64,000 nucleotides of DNA from Oscillospiraceae bacterium (GTDB taxonomy: Bacteria; Bacillota; Clostridia; Oscillospirales; CAG-382): positions 65,619 to 129,618 of the forward strand of contig SVRI01000001.1 in assembly GCA_015064895.1 (NCBI GenBank). Reading direction: 5' to 3'. This document shows, piece by piece, positions 26,663 to 37,040 of this stretch. Position numbers and translations under genes: made by a program. The notes beneath the pieces were generated by a model. The model made no database searches. It was not told the DNA's origin and saw only the letters and a program-made list of their open reading frames with translations. Position 1 is the stretch's first letter. Every line of letters begins with the position of its first letter.

Positions 26663-27568
26663 ATGTATGACATTATTGTAATAGGAGCAGGTCCTGCAGG
26701 GCTTGTTTCGGCTCTATATGCAAGACGTGCGGGCAAGACGGTCTGCGTTCTCGAAAAAGGCTCCTTCGGCGGTCAGATTACCTATTCGCCAAAGGTTGAA
26801 AACATTCCCGGTTTTCTCTCGGTTTCGGGCAACGAGTTTGCCGAAAAGCTGGTTGAACAGGTACTCGAGCAGGGTGCTGACGTTGAATGCTGCGAAGTTC
26901 TCGAAATAAAGAACGGCGAAATAAAGACGGTTGTAACGGATTCCGGTGAGTATTCAGGCAAGTCCGTAATTATTGCAACGGGTGCAAAGCACAGAATGCT
27001 GGGACTTGAAGGCGAAGAAAAGTTTGTAGGTGAAGGTATATCCTTCTGTGCAGTTTGCGACGGTGCTTTCTATGAAGGCAAGGATGTTGCCGTAATCGGC
27101 GGCGGAAATTCCGCACTGCAGGAAGCAATACTTCTTGCTGAGACATCAAAAAAGGTATATGTTGTACAGAACCTTGATTTTCTTACAGGCGAAGCAAAGC
27201 TTCAGGAACAGCTCAAAGCAAAGGAAAATGTAGAAATCATCCTCGGTGCGACAGTTAAGAGCATTGTGGGAGAAGAAACACTTTCGGGCATTGTAATTGA
27301 AAAAACGGCAGATTCAAGAGAGATTACACTTAATGTTGACGGCATGTTTGTGGCAATCGGTCTTATTCCTCAGAACGAAGCCTTTGCAAATGTGCTGAAG
27401 CTCGACGAAAGAGGCTATGCCGATTCGCTCGAAGATTGTCTCACAGAAACAAGCGGCGTCTTTGTTGCCGGTGACTGCAGAAAGAAGGACATACGCCAGG
27501 TGACCACAGCCGTGGCAGACGGTGCTGTGGCGGCACTTGCGGCAATCAAGTATCTGGATAACAAATAA
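26663..27568 (+). CDS. Thioredoxin-reductase-like flavoprotein lacking the NADPH arginine motif
   Basis: A 301-residue flavoenzyme of the TrxB family that should reduce thioredoxin-type partners. FAD motif IGAGPAGLVSALYARRAG (7-24); redox pair CAVC at 129-132; second FAD motif VFVAGDCRKKDIRQVTTA. The second dinucleotide domain keeps GGGNSA (146-151). However, where NADPH-dependent TrxB has HRRxxxR, this protein has VVQNLDFLTGE (167-177), with none of the arginines that hold the 2-phosphate. This is the expected loss in ferredoxin-dependent flavin thioredoxin reductases known from clostridia, though use of another donor is possible. It directly follows nrdD, whose fused CPNC domain is a natural substrate. 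RBS AAGGAGAC. Confidence 0.85.
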   Translation: MYDIIVIGAGPAGLVSALYARRAGKTVCVLEKGSFGGQITYSPKVENIPGFLSVSGNEFAEKLVEQVLEQGADVECCEVLEIKNGEIKTVVTDSGEYSGKSVIIATGAKHRMLGLEGEEKFVGEGISFCAVCDGAFYEGKDVAVIGGGNSALQEAILLAETSKKVYVVQNLDFLTGEAKLQEQLKAKENVEIILGATVKSIVGEETLSGIVIEKTADSREITLNVDGMFVAIGLIPQNEAFANVLKLDERGYADSLEDCLTETSGVFVAGDCRKKDIRQVTTAVADGAVAALAAIKYLDNK

Positions 27569-27576
27569 ATTATTCA

Positions 27577-27605
27577 AGGCAACCTTTAATAGGGTTGCCT
27601 TTTTT
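27577..27605 (+). terminator. Terminator after the TrxB-like gene
   Basis: AGGCAACC/GGGTTGCCT around TTTAATA, followed by T6. Confidence 0.85.
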
Positions 27606-27665
27606 GTATATATTTGAAAAAACAGGCTAATAATAAGTGCAAACATAAAAGAAAGGAAGAGTAAT

Positions 27666-28973
27666 ATGACAAAGAGAGTTATAATTGCACTTATATTGGC
27701 TTGTTTACTGTGCATCGGTGTCGGTGCGAGGTTATCGCCTGCTATGGATATTATTGCAGACAGACTTGAAATGAGACGCTGCATATCCGATGGAACAAGT
27801 CTTGGCTTCACTCCGGACGACTTGAGTTCGCTTATGGGAAGCGGCGTAAAAGAGGTGACTGTGGCACAGCTTCCCAAACCGGATTCGGGAACTTTGATGC
27901 TGTCGGGTGTTGCGGTTAAAGAAGGGCAGACAATTTCAAGAGATGAGATGTCAGAGCTGTGCTTCTCATCGAAATCGGGATACGAAGGTGAAGCTGCAAT
28001 TGTTTTCAAATCTAATGATTTAAAAGCAAGCGTTTACCTTAGTATAGTGTCGGATATCAACCATGCACCCGAAACGGCAGACATGACGGTTGAAACCCAG
28101 AAAAACATTGCCGTTTTTGCAGGGGCACTTGCGGCAGATCCCGAGGGCGACAGTATTGTTCTTGAAATAGTTGACTATCCCGACAACGGCAGTGTAAGAG
28201 TAAGCGCCGACGGACAGCTTGTATACAGACCTTTGTCGGAATATACAGGCTCCGATTCTTTCAGCTATAAGGCAACCGATGTGTACGGAAACAGCTCGAA
28301 GGAAACCACTGTACAGGTCAAGGTTTCCAGACCTGCTGCAGAAATATATTTTGATGATATGAAAAATCATTGGGCACACAATTCTGCCGTTAAGATGGCA
28401 TCAACCGGTCTTATGACGGGTGAAAGGGTAGACGGTAAGCTTTGCTTTATGCCCGAAAATGACATGACAAGGGGAGATTTTCTGGCGTTGTCTCTTATTA
28501 TGACGGGACACGAAAAGGATATTCCCGTTGTAACAAAAACTGTTTTTGCGGATGATAAGATGATTCCCGCAAACATCAAAAGTTATGCCCAGTATGCCTA
28601 TGACAAAGGTATTGTTTCAGGTTATGACAATGGAGACGGCACCGTAAACTTTGAATCAACCGGCTCTGTGTCAAGGGCGGAGGCGGCGGTTATTACAAGC
28701 CGAATACTTGGTCTGAGTGAAGAGAGTGATGCACTTCCTTCGTACAAGGACGCATCGGATATTCCCGTATGGGCAGGTAATGCCGTATATACCTTATCGA
28801 GTCTCGGAATTATTAATGGCGACGTGCAGGGTGTGTTTTCTGCTGACAAGAAGCTTTCCCGTGCAGAAGGCGCACAGATGATTTGCAATGTGGCGGACTA
28901 TGTAGAGGATAAAAATCAAGAGGAAAAGAAAAAAGAAAAGAATCTTTTCAATTTATTCGGTCTTTTGGGATAA
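27666..28973 (+). CDS. S-layer-homology (SLH) domain surface protein
   Basis: A 435-residue exported cell-wall-anchored protein. Signal peptide to about residue 21. Residues about 55-125 form a beta domain. Residues about 138-220 resemble a cadherin-like/Ig-like tandem domain (NHAPETADMTVETQ, ADPEGDSIVLEIVDYPDNGSV, YTGSDSFSYKATDVYGNSS). Three SLH modules follow (about 228-420), marked by FDDMKNHWAHNSAVKMASTGLM, YAQYAYDKGIVSGYDNG with VSRAEAAVITSRIL, and VPVWAGNAVYTLSSLGII-like text with LSRAEGAQMICN. SLH domains bind pyruvylated wall polymers. The tail is Lys/Glu-rich (EEKKKEKN). Function unknown beyond surface display. Confidence 0.88.
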   Translation: MTKRVIIALILACLLCIGVGARLSPAMDIIADRLEMRRCISDGTSLGFTPDDLSSLMGSGVKEVTVAQLPKPDSGTLMLSGVAVKEGQTISRDEMSELCFSSKSGYEGEAAIVFKSNDLKASVYLSIVSDINHAPETADMTVETQKNIAVFAGALAADPEGDSIVLEIVDYPDNGSVRVSADGQLVYRPLSEYTGSDSFSYKATDVYGNSSKETTVQVKVSRPAAEIYFDDMKNHWAHNSAVKMASTGLMTGERVDGKLCFMPENDMTRGDFLALSLIMTGHEKDIPVVTKTVFADDKMIPANIKSYAQYAYDKGIVSGYDNGDGTVNFESTGSVSRAEAAVITSRILGLSEESDALPSYKDASDIPVWAGNAVYTLSSLGIINGDVQGVFSADKKLSRAEGAQMICNVADYVEDKNQEEKKKEKNLFNLFGLLG

Positions 28974-28977
28974 AAAG

Positions 28978-28998
28978 AAGGACGGCTTAGCCGTCCTT
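28978..28998. terminator. Shared terminator between SLH gene and rsmA
   Basis: AAGGACGGC/GCCGTCCTT around TTA, with A-rich and T-rich flanks. It lies between convergent genes. Confidence 0.85.
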
Positions 28999-29001
28999 TT
29001 A

Positions 29002-29892
29002 TTATTTATAATCCTTTAACCTCTGAGAAAGCTTTGCAAATTCGTCTGTTGTCAGCTTTTCACCCCTGACATCCGAACCCTTACCGAGTGTTTCTGCAAT
29101 AATACTTCCGAGTTCTTCTTTTGTAAGCTTTGGATACATACCCGAAAGGGCATTTGAGAGGGTTTTACGGCGCATCGCAAAGGCGTTCTTTATTACACTT
29201 GATGTTTCCTTCGCAACGTCATTGTCGTATTTCGGCTGGCTGTAAAGCTCAATTCTTATAACCGCACTGTCAATCTTGGGACGCGGATAAAAGCATCCGG
29301 AAGGCACCGTAAAGAGTCTTTTTGCTTTACCGAAGAGATTGATTTGTGCTGTTATTGCACCGTATTCGGAATCTCCTGCAGGTGCACACAGACGAACGGC
29401 AACTTCCTTCTGAACCATTACGGTAATATAGTTAAATTCGGGATATTCTTCCAGCAACTTCATTATAATCGGAGTTGTAATATAATAGGGCAGATTTGCA
29501 CAGACCGAGACAGGCATGAGAGTGCCGTCCTCTCTTTTTCTTTTTTCATTAAGAAAGGGCACAAGGTCGATATCCATAATATCGGAAAAAACAACTTCGA
29601 TATTATCGTATCCTTCAAGTGATTCTTTGAGAACACCTTCAAGACTTGTGTCTATTTCAACCGCAACAACCTTCTTGAAGCGTTTTGCCAATTCCTTTGT
29701 GAGAATACCTGCACCGGGACCTATTTCAAGTATCAGGCTGTCTGCTTTTTCGTCGGGAACAACATCCCCTTCGGGAAAGACGAAAGAGGTACATTCCATG
29801 GCAATTCTGCGGGGAATTTTTACGTCTTGAAGAAAGTTCTGCCCATATTTTTTTTGGAATTTGAAATTGTGGTTCTGTAATAGTTCGCTCAT
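29002..29892 (-). CDS. rsmA: 16S rRNA (adenine1518-N6/adenine1519-N6)-dimethyltransferase
   Basis: KsgA/RsmA dimethylates two adjacent adenines in the 3'-end hairpin of 16S rRNA during 30S maturation. The 296 residues show KKYGQNFLQDVKI near the start, the SAM-binding loop LEIGPGAGILTKEL, and the catalytic motif NLPYYITTPIIMKLL (NLPY). I start at 29892, after AAGGAAC on the minus strand, because the longer frame to 29934 would begin inside the terminator of the upstream gene. It carries a slightly extended insert (NEKRKREDGTLMPVS) before NLPY. Confidence 0.94.
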   Translation of the reverse strand: MSELLQNHNFKFQKKYGQNFLQDVKIPRRIAMECTSFVFPEGDVVPDEKADSLILEIGPGAGILTKELAKRFKKVVAVEIDTSLEGVLKESLEGYDNIEVVFSDIMDIDLVPFLNEKRKREDGTLMPVSVCANLPYYITTPIIMKLLEEYPEFNYITVMVQKEVAVRLCAPAGDSEYGAITAQINLFGKAKRLFTVPSGCFYPRPKIDSAVIRIELYSQPKYDNDVAKETSSVIKNAFAMRRKTLSNALSGMYPKLTKEELGSIIAETLGKGSDVRGEKLTTDEFAKLSQRLKDYK

Positions 29893-29912
29893 GTTTGTTC
29901 CTTCTAAAACAA

Positions 29913-29941
29913 AGGCCTCATGCCGCATAGACATGAAGCCT
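29913..29941 (-). terminator. Terminator of the oligopeptide-binding protein gene
   Basis: On the minus strand AGGCTTCATG/CATGAGGCCT with one G-T pair, then TTTGTTTT. It lies between the binding-protein stop and the rsmA start. Confidence 0.7.
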
Positions 29942-29954
29942 GTAATGTTAGTGA

Positions 29955-31769
29955 TTACTTGTTTTCTTTTTCAGCCTCAAGAGCTTTTCTTTCTTCGTCA
30001 GGATCATAAGTGTCAAGCTTGAGTTCAGTGAAGATTAATCTTCCGAAACCGTCTGTTTCATATTTGGAAAGATCCTGAGACACATAGTATGCGTTATTGA
30101 ATACTACGGGGATTACAGGCATCTGAGATATGAGATAGCTTTCTGCATTGTGCATTGCAGTTGTTCTGCTCTTTGTATTCTTTGCATTTACAAATGCATC
30201 GCAGTATGCATCGTAGTTAGGATCGTTGAATCCTGTTACGTGGCTGGGATATGTAAAGTCTTCGTCTCTGAGATCGAAAGCACCGCCGCTATACTTTCCG
30301 GAGAAGGAAGTAAGAACGGAATAAGCATCGGTTGTAGTTGACTGAAGGTTTGCTGCAAGAACCGATGCAAACACGATGTTACCCTGCTTGTTGTTCTTGT
30401 CAAGTTCATATGTGCCGTTTCTCTTGCTGTTTATATAACCCTGAGTTACGGTGTTTACTCTTACTACGAATCCGAGTGCTTCCCAGGCTTCTTTACACTT
30501 GTTGGCGATGAAGATGTCATCCTCACGTGTTTTGGAAACGTCAATTGCAATAATTTTGCCCTTGGGATTTACGCCTGCCTGTTCGAGATATGAAAGTGCG
30601 AGATCAATATTGCTCTTGGAAGAAATAAGGTCGCCGCCTTTTTTGCGGAAATCGGTCTTTGCGGTAGCATCATCAATTCCTGTGGGAACAAAACCTGTTG
30701 CGGGCTCGCCGTATACACCCTTTGCAATTGCTTCTCTGTCGAGTGCTACCGAGAGTGCCTGTCTTACCCAAGCGTCACCTAATGTGTCGTTATTTATATC
30801 GAGGTAGAGGCAATATGTAGAGTAGAGGTTTTCTGTTTCGATGTCCTTGTCATACTTTTTAACTGTTTCGTCGGAAGCGGAGTTTAGGTTGAGATAGTTG
30901 ATTTCGCCCTTTTCGTAAGCAGCTGCCTGATCTTCTGCTGTGGCACCGCTTTCGTAGAAGGTTATAATCTGATAGGGCTTTACAATCTTGTCATCCGCAG
31001 TTCCTTCAACGTCGCCCACACATCTGTAGTTTACGTTTCTTTCGAATGTGAGTTCAGAGGAGTTCCACGACTTAATCTTGAACGGACCGTTTGTAACGTA
31101 GCTTGAGCCGTTCTTTTCGCACCATTCGTGTGTGTCATCGTCTACAACATCCTGGCGAAGAGGAACAAGTGCGGGGCTTGCAAGACGGGAAAGGAAGTAT
31201 TCAACCTTATCTTTGATTTCACCCTTGGAATAGTCGTCTTCGTTTACATAGTTCTTATCAAATGTAATCATAAGAACCTTTGTGTCCTGGCAAACAATAC
31301 CGACATCGTCAATGCTGCAATATCCTTCCTTTGCCGATTGAGCATTGAGGACGGGATAAAGGAGTGAGGAATGGGGATTGTTGTTCTCGGGTCTCAGAAT
31401 TCTCTGCCAAGCAAATCTGAAATCTTCAGCCTTTACTTCGTTACCGTCGGACCATCTTGAGTTTTCAAGGGAAATAAGAAGTTCAAGATTACCTGTTTTT
31501 TCGTTAAAATCATATTCCCAATCCTTTGCAAGAGCCTTTTCAAGCTTGCCCTTTTCATTTACGGTTGTAAGACCTTCATAGAGAAGACCCATGAGTCTGA
31601 TGTCATCCTGTGTTGTGTAGAAACCTGCAGGGTCAAGTGACTCGGGAAGCGTGGTAAGGTACATTGAAACCTTAGCGCCTTTGAGTTCCTCTTGTTCCTC
31701 ATTTTTACAGCCGGTAAATACGGAAACGGCGAGTAAGCATGCGAGGATGATTGCGATTAGTCTTTTCAT
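29955..31769 (-). CDS. Oligopeptide ABC transporter substrate-binding lipoprotein
   Basis: A 604-residue extracytoplasmic solute-binding protein of family 5 (OppA/DppA type). The lipoprotein signal is KRLIAIILACLLAVSVFTGC with the lipidated cysteine at residue 21. Family phrases include LYEGLTTVNEKGKLEKALAKDWEY, GNEVKAEDFRFAWQRIL, WVRQALSVALDREAIA and, near the end, ISQMPVIPVVFNNAYYVS. I start at ATG 31769 after GGGAGG; a longer frame to 31826 would lose the signal peptide. No permease or ATPase genes are adjacent, so it may serve a transporter encoded elsewhere or act as an orphan binding protein. Confidence 0.92.
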   Translation of the reverse strand: MKRLIAIILACLLAVSVFTGCKNEEQEELKGAKVSMYLTTLPESLDPAGFYTTQDDIRLMGLLYEGLTTVNEKGKLEKALAKDWEYDFNEKTGNLELLISLENSRWSDGNEVKAEDFRFAWQRILRPENNNPHSSLLYPVLNAQSAKEGYCSIDDVGIVCQDTKVLMITFDKNYVNEDDYSKGEIKDKVEYFLSRLASPALVPLRQDVVDDDTHEWCEKNGSSYVTNGPFKIKSWNSSELTFERNVNYRCVGDVEGTADDKIVKPYQIITFYESGATAEDQAAAYEKGEINYLNLNSASDETVKKYDKDIETENLYSTYCLYLDINNDTLGDAWVRQALSVALDREAIAKGVYGEPATGFVPTGIDDATAKTDFRKKGGDLISSKSNIDLALSYLEQAGVNPKGKIIAIDVSKTREDDIFIANKCKEAWEALGFVVRVNTVTQGYINSKRNGTYELDKNNKQGNIVFASVLAANLQSTTTDAYSVLTSFSGKYSGGAFDLRDEDFTYPSHVTGFNDPNYDAYCDAFVNAKNTKSRTTAMHNAESYLISQMPVIPVVFNNAYYVSQDLSKYETDGFGRLIFTELKLDTYDPDEERKALEAEKENK

Positions 31770-32063
31770 AATGGTGTTTTCCTCCCAAACTGATGTGAAA
31801 GTAATGGACAATAAAAAATTACCCACCTATAATTACAACATATTATATCACTAAAATTAAATATAATCAATCATATTTTTTTGAATTTTAATATTTTTCG
31901 GAATGCACAAAAAACGGCAAAAAAATTATACACATTTAACAAAAAAGAACAGTTCATATTAGACTGTTGCTTAAATTGTTGCAATTAAACGGGAATAAAA
32001 AACGGTATTCGTTAATAAAATGGGAGTAAACAAACGAAAATTTAAAGGCGGAGGTAGTATTAG

Positions 32064-32993
32064 ATGGCGAATGTTTATCTTCCTGAAGGATATCTTTATG
32101 ACAGTGATGAGAATAAGGAATATATTTCGTGCATGGCAGGACTTGAATATGCCATGGACAACGGAATCATACTTGAGGCAACTGCCGTAAAGTGTGACTC
32201 TGAACACAACCTGCATGTAGACTTCGGTTTTTGTAAAGGTCTGATACCGCGTGAAGAAACTGTTTACAATCCTGCAAATACGGGAATCAAGGACATTGCA
32301 ATAATTACACGTGTCGGAAAAAAAGTGTGTTTTAAAGTCACGGATATACAGATGGAGAATGATGAAACTCTTGTGGTGTTATCAAGAAGACAGGCGCAGA
32401 TGGAATGCTGTGAAAACAAAATATCTGCCCTGGACTGCGGGGATGTGACGGAAGTGGCGGTTACACACATGGAAAGCTTCGGCGTGTTTTGTGATATGGG
32501 GTGTGGCGTTGTAGGACTTTTACCAATTGATTGCATATCGGTGTCGAGAATAGGACATCCCGACGAGAGATTTGTATGCGGACAAATGATAAAGTGCGTA
32601 GTGAAGGATATTGAACGGGATATATGTCGGGTAACACTTACACACAAAGAGCTTCTCGGAACTTGGGAGGAAAACGCGTCCTTGTTTGAACCGGGAGAAA
32701 CGGCATGCGGCATTGTAAGAAGTGTTGAGCCGTACGGTATCTTTGTGGAGCTGACACCAAATCTTGCCGGACTCGCAGAACTTTGTGACGGTGTCAGTGC
32801 CGGTCAGAAGGCGGCGGTATACATAAAGAGCATTATTCCCGAAAAGATGAAAATAAAACTTGTTATTGTGGGCATCGTGGAAGATGCGGAAAACATGTGG
32901 AATCCGGGGTATATGTTCAGCAGCAGCCACATGGACATGTGGAAATATTCTCCCGAGGGCTGTTTAAAAGAAATATACACTCTTTTTGAATGA
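32064..32993 (+). CDS. S1-domain RNA-binding protein
   Basis: A 309-residue protein with S1 (OB-fold) RNA-binding repeats, akin to the short bacterial ribosomal protein S1-like proteins. The first repeat (about 35-105) is diverged (EATAVKCDSEHNLHVDFGFCKGLIP). The second (about 122-195) is clear: GDVTEVAVTHMESFGVFCDMG then GLLPIDCIS. The third (about 210-275) is also clear: GETACGIVRSVEPYGIFVELTPNLAGLAE. Residues 276-309 are a non-repeat tail. It is unusually cysteine-rich for the family. It lies 265 bases upstream of rpoB on the same strand but is separated by its own AT-rich leader. GGAGGTAG precedes the ATG. Confidence 0.82.
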   Translation: MANVYLPEGYLYDSDENKEYISCMAGLEYAMDNGIILEATAVKCDSEHNLHVDFGFCKGLIPREETVYNPANTGIKDIAIITRVGKKVCFKVTDIQMENDETLVVLSRRQAQMECCENKISALDCGDVTEVAVTHMESFGVFCDMGCGVVGLLPIDCISVSRIGHPDERFVCGQMIKCVVKDIERDICRVTLTHKELLGTWEENASLFEPGETACGIVRSVEPYGIFVELTPNLAGLAELCDGVSAGQKAAVYIKSIIPEKMKIKLVIVGIVEDAENMWNPGYMFSSSHMDMWKYSPEGCLKEIYTLFE

Positions 32994-33257
32994 CATTATC
33001 AAAAAACAGCCTTGAGTCGTATTAGTGACCTCTATATATAAAAAATAGGTAAACTCCATTGAAATTTTATCAAAAAAGTCAAAATTGTAAACAAATATAA
33101 CTTTTTCCAAAAAACTTCTTGACAAACGAGAAAAAAGGTGATAAAGTTATATACTGCATTATAATCGAGTAGTAGTGTGTCGAGGAATCGCCTTTTGACA
33201 CATAAAACCCGAAAAAACAATGACGATTGAGAAGATGAAATGGAGTGATTTCATACG

Positions 33258-36200
33258 ATGGTAAAACCTTACAAACTCGGTAACAACATTCGTTACAGCT
33301 TTTCCAAAATCGACGAAAAGCTTGAAATGCCGAACTTAATCGAGGTTCAGAAGGAATCCTATGAATGGTTCCTTACAGAGGGTATGAGAGAGGTATTGGA
33401 AGACGTTTCTCCCCTTGTGGACTACACAGGCAATCTCTTCATCGAATTCGTTGATTTCGAAATCGATAAGACACCCAAGTATTCCGTTGAGGAATGCAAA
33501 GAACGTGACGTTAACTATGCGGCACACCTGAAGGTAACCGTCAGACTTTCCAACAAGGAAACAGGCGAGGTTAAGGAATCCGAAGTATTTATGGGCGACT
33601 TCCCCCTCATGACTGAACAGGGTACTTTCGTAATAAACGGTGCGGAACGAGTAGTCGTTTCGCAGATTGTGCGTTCTCCCGGTATCTATTATGAAGCAAA
33701 TGATGATAAGTCCGGTAAGCGCCTCCATGCTGCAACTGTAATTCCTTACAGAGGTGCATGGCTTGAATACGAAACAGACGCAAATGACATTTTCTATGTT
33801 CGTATAGATAAAAACAGAAAGCTTCCCGTAACCGTATTCCTTCGTGCACTCGGTCTTGGTACGGATGCAGACCTCAAGAGAGTATTCGGTGAAGACGAAA
33901 AGCTTAATGCCACAATGGCAAAGGATCTCATGGAAAGCGAAGCTGTAAAGAAGGGTACATCTGCACAGGATGAAGCCTTAAAAGAAATTTACAGAAAGCT
34001 TCGTCCCGGCGACCCTGCTATCGTAGAAAGCTCTATTACATTAATCAACAATCTCTTCTTTGATGCAAAGAGATATGATATTTCTGCAGTAGGACGTTAC
34101 AAGTTCAATAAGAAGCTGGCGCTTGCAAGAAGAATTGCAGGCTTTAAGCTCGCACGCCCTGTTGCTTCTCCTTTTACAGGCGAAATTCTCTTTGATGAAG
34201 GCACGCTTCTTTCGAATGCAGATGCTCAGGTAATTGAAGATGCAGGTGTAACAGAAGTATATCTTCTCACTCAGGACGACAAGGCTCAGGAATTCAAGGT
34301 GTTCACCAACAAGATGGCGGACATGACAAAACTCGGCGTAATTCCCGAAGGCTACGACCTTTCTTCTCTCAAGGTTGAAGAAAAGGTTAATGTTGAAGTT
34401 CTTGCTGAAATTCTCTCTTCAACTTCCAATGAAGAAGAATTTATTGCTGCTTTTAACGAAAGAAGACTTGAACTCATTCCTAAGCATATCACACGTGAAG
34501 ATATCTATGCATCGGTTAACTATATGCTTTGTCTTTCCCGTCATTGCGGTACAGTTGACGATATCGACCATCTCGGTAACAGAAGACTCCGCTCTGTAGG
34601 CGAGCTTCTCCAGAACCAGATGAGAATCGGCTTTACCCGTATGGAAAAGCTTGTAAAAGAGCGTATGACCATGCAGGATACCGAAAACCTCACTCCTCAG
34701 AATCTCATTAACATAAGACCTATTGTTTCTGCAATAAAGGAATTTTTCGGTTCATCTCCTCTTTCTCAGTTCATGGACCAGTCCAATCCCCTTGCAGAGC
34801 TTACACATAAGAGAAGACTTTCAGCTCTCGGCCCCGGCGGTCTTTCCAGAGACAGAGCATCCTTCGAAGTTCGAGACGTACACTACACACACTACGGCCG
34901 TATGTGTCCTATCGAAACGCCTGAAGGTCCTAACATCGGTCTTATCTCTTATCTTTCCACTTATGCAAAGATCAACAAGTTCGGTTTCATCGAAGCTCCT
35001 TACCGCAAGGTAGACAAGGAAACAGGCGTTGTTACCGACGAAGTTGTATATATGACAGCCGACGTTGAAGACCAGTACGTAGTTGCTCAGGCGAATGAAC
35101 CCCTTAATGAAGACGGTACATTCAAGAACAACAGAGTACAGGTAAGAATCCGCGAAGAAATCACAGAAGTCGAAAAGGACAGAGTAGATTTCATGGATAT
35201 CTCGCCTAAGATGGTTGTATCGGTAGCTACAGCATGTATCCCCTTCCTCGAAAACGATGACAACTCCCGTGCACTCATGGGTTCAAACATGCAGAAGCAG
35301 GCAGTGCCTCTCATGATGACAGAAAGCCCCATTGTCGGTACAGGTATGGAATACAAGGCAGCCGTTGACTCGGGTGTTGTTGTATGTGCAAAGGAAGCCG
35401 GCGTTGTTGAAAAGGCAAGCGGCGACACAATCGTTATCCGTGAAGAAGACGGCAACAGACGCCACTATCACCTTATCAAGTTTAAGAGAAGTAACCAGGG
35501 TACCTGCGTAAACCAGAGACCTATCGTATTTAAGGGTGAAACCGTAACAAAGGGTCAGGTTATTGCCGACGGTCCTGCAACAAGCAACGGTGAAATTTCC
35601 CTCGGTAAGAACGCACTCATCGGCTTTATGACCTGGGAAGGTTATAACTACGAAGACGCGGTTCTCCTTAACGAAAGACTTGTAAGAAACGATGTTTATA
35701 CATCTATTCATATTGAAGAATACTCTCACGAAGCAAGAGATACAAAGCTTGGTCCCGAAGAAATCACAAGAGATATTCCCAATGTCGGCGACGACGCACT
35801 CAAGAACCTCACAGCAGGCGGTATAGTATGTATCGGTGCCGAGGTTCATGCAGGCGATATTCTTGTAGGTAAGGTTACACCCAAGGGTGAAACAGAGCTT
35901 ACCGCTGAAGAAAGACTCCTCAGAGCAATCTTCGGAGAAAAGGCAAGAGAAGTAAGAGATACATCTTTAAGACTTCCTCACGGTGAAAGCGGTATTGTAG
36001 TAGACGTAAGAGAATTTTCAAGAGAAAATCTCGACGAGCTTCCTCCCGGAGTAAACAAAGTTGTAAGAGTATATATTGCACAGAAGAGAAAGATTTCCGT
36101 CGGCGATAAGATGGCGGGCCGTCACGGTAACAAGGGTGTCGTTTCACGTATCCTTCCTCCCGAAGACATGCCCTTCCTCGAAGACGGTACTCCTCTTGAT

Positions 36201-37001
36201 ATCGTGCTTAATCCTCTGGGCGTTCCTTCTCGAATGAATATCGGTCAGGTACTTGAAGTACACCTCGGTATTGCATCCAGAAAGCTCGGTATGAAGATTA
36301 TGACTCCCGTATTCGACGGTGCAAACGAACAGGATATCGCAGAGTGTCTTGAAAAAGCAGGCATGCGTCCTGACGGTAAGAGCATACTTTATGACGGACG
36401 TACAGGCGAACCCTTTGATAACCCTGTAACGGTAGGTATCATGTACTACCTCAAGCTCCATCACCTTGTTGACGATAAGATTCACGCCCGTTCCACAGGT
36501 CCTTACTCCCTCGTTACTCAACAGCCTCTCGGCGGTAAAGCACAGTTTGGCGGTCAGAGATTCGGTGAAATGGAAGTTTGGGCTCTTGAAGCGTACGGTG
36601 CAGCTTATACACTTCAGGAAATTCTCACCGTTAAGTCTGACGACGTTATCGGTAGAGTTAAGGCTTATGAAGCAATCATCAAGGGTCAGAATATCCCCAC
36701 TCCCGGTGTTCCCGAATCCTTCAAGGTTCTTATCCGCGAGCTTCAGTCTCTTGCACTGGATGTAAGAGTACTTGACGATGAAGGTAACGAAATCGTTCTC
36801 AAGGACTCCAGTGCCGAAGAAATCGAAAACATGAGAAATGTTGTTGTTGAAGATATCGGCGAAAGCGTAAACGACGGACAGGGAATGGCAGGCTTCTATA
36901 TGGAAGATGAAAACGGCGAAGCAATCGAAGAAGAATCTTTTGATGACGATTTCGACAGCGACGCAGACTTCTATAGCGAAAACGATCCCGACAATCTCTA
37001 A
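33258..37001 (+). CDS. rpoB: DNA-directed RNA polymerase subunit beta
   Basis: Core RNA polymerase subunit, 1247 residues. Visible landmarks: the N-terminal [28 protein letters not shown]; the rifampicin pocket around [29 protein letters not shown], with wild-type-looking key residues; [27 protein letters not shown]; and the C-terminal [19 protein letters not shown]. The C-terminal tail is acidic. TTGACA at 33119-33124 and AT-rich hexamers after it suggest a promoter in the 264-base leader. Unlike the usual order, rplL is not directly upstream. Confidence 0.98.
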   Translation: MVKPYKLGNNIRYSFSKIDEKLEMPNLIEVQKESYEWFLTEGMREVLEDVSPLVDYTGNLFIEFVDFEIDKTPKYSVEECKERDVNYAAHLKVTVRLSNKETGEVKESEVFMGDFPLMTEQGTFVINGAERVVVSQIVRSPGIYYEANDDKSGKRLHAATVIPYRGAWLEYETDANDIFYVRIDKNRKLPVTVFLRALGLGTDADLKRVFGEDEKLNATMAKDLMESEAVKKGTSAQDEALKEIYRKLRPGDPAIVESSITLINNLFFDAKRYDISAVGRYKFNKKLALARRIAGFKLARPVASPFTGEILFDEGTLLSNADAQVIEDAGVTEVYLLTQDDKAQEFKVFTNKMADMTKLGVIPEGYDLSSLKVEEKVNVEVLAEILSSTSNEEEFIAAFNERRLELIPKHITREDIYASVNYMLCLSRHCGTVDDIDHLGNRRLRSVGELLQNQMRIGFTRMEKLVKERMTMQDTENLTPQNLINIRPIVSAIKEFFGSSPLSQFMDQSNPLAELTHKRRLSALGPGGLSRDRASFEVRDVHYTHYGRMCPIETPEGPNIGLISYLSTYAKINKFGFIEAPYRKVDKETGVVTDEVVYMTADVEDQYVVAQANEPLNEDGTFKNNRVQVRIREEITEVEKDRVDFMDISPKMVVSVATACIPFLENDDNSRALMGSNMQKQAVPLMMTESPIVGTGMEYKAAVDSGVVVCAKEAGVVEKASGDTIVIREEDGNRRHYHLIKFKRSNQGTCVNQRPIVFKGETVTKGQVIADGPATSNGEISLGKNALIGFMTWEGYNYEDAVLLNERLVRNDVYTSIHIEEYSHEARDTKLGPEEITRDIPNVGDDALKNLTAGGIVCIGAEVHAGDILVGKVTPKGETELTAEERLLRAIFGEKAREVRDTSLRLPHGESGIVVDVREFSRENLDELPPGVNKVVRVYIAQKRKISVGDKMAGRHGNKGVVSRILPPEDMPFLEDGTPLDIVLNPLGVPSRMNIGQVLEVHLGIASRKLGMKIMTPVFDGANEQDIAECLEKAGMRPDGKSILYDGRTGEPFDNPVTVGIMYYLKLHHLVDDKIHARSTGPYSLVTQQPLGGKAQFGGQRFGEMEVWALEAYGAAYTLQEILTVKSDDVIGRVKAYEAIIKGQNIPTPGVPESFKVLIRELQSLALDVRVLDDEGNEIVLKDSSAEEIENMRNVVVEDIGESVNDGQGMAGFYMEDENGEAIEEESFDDDFDSDADFYSENDPDNL

Positions 37002-37040
37002 TGCTCGGAATTTGACAGAAAAGGAGCGAAAGAAAAAATA

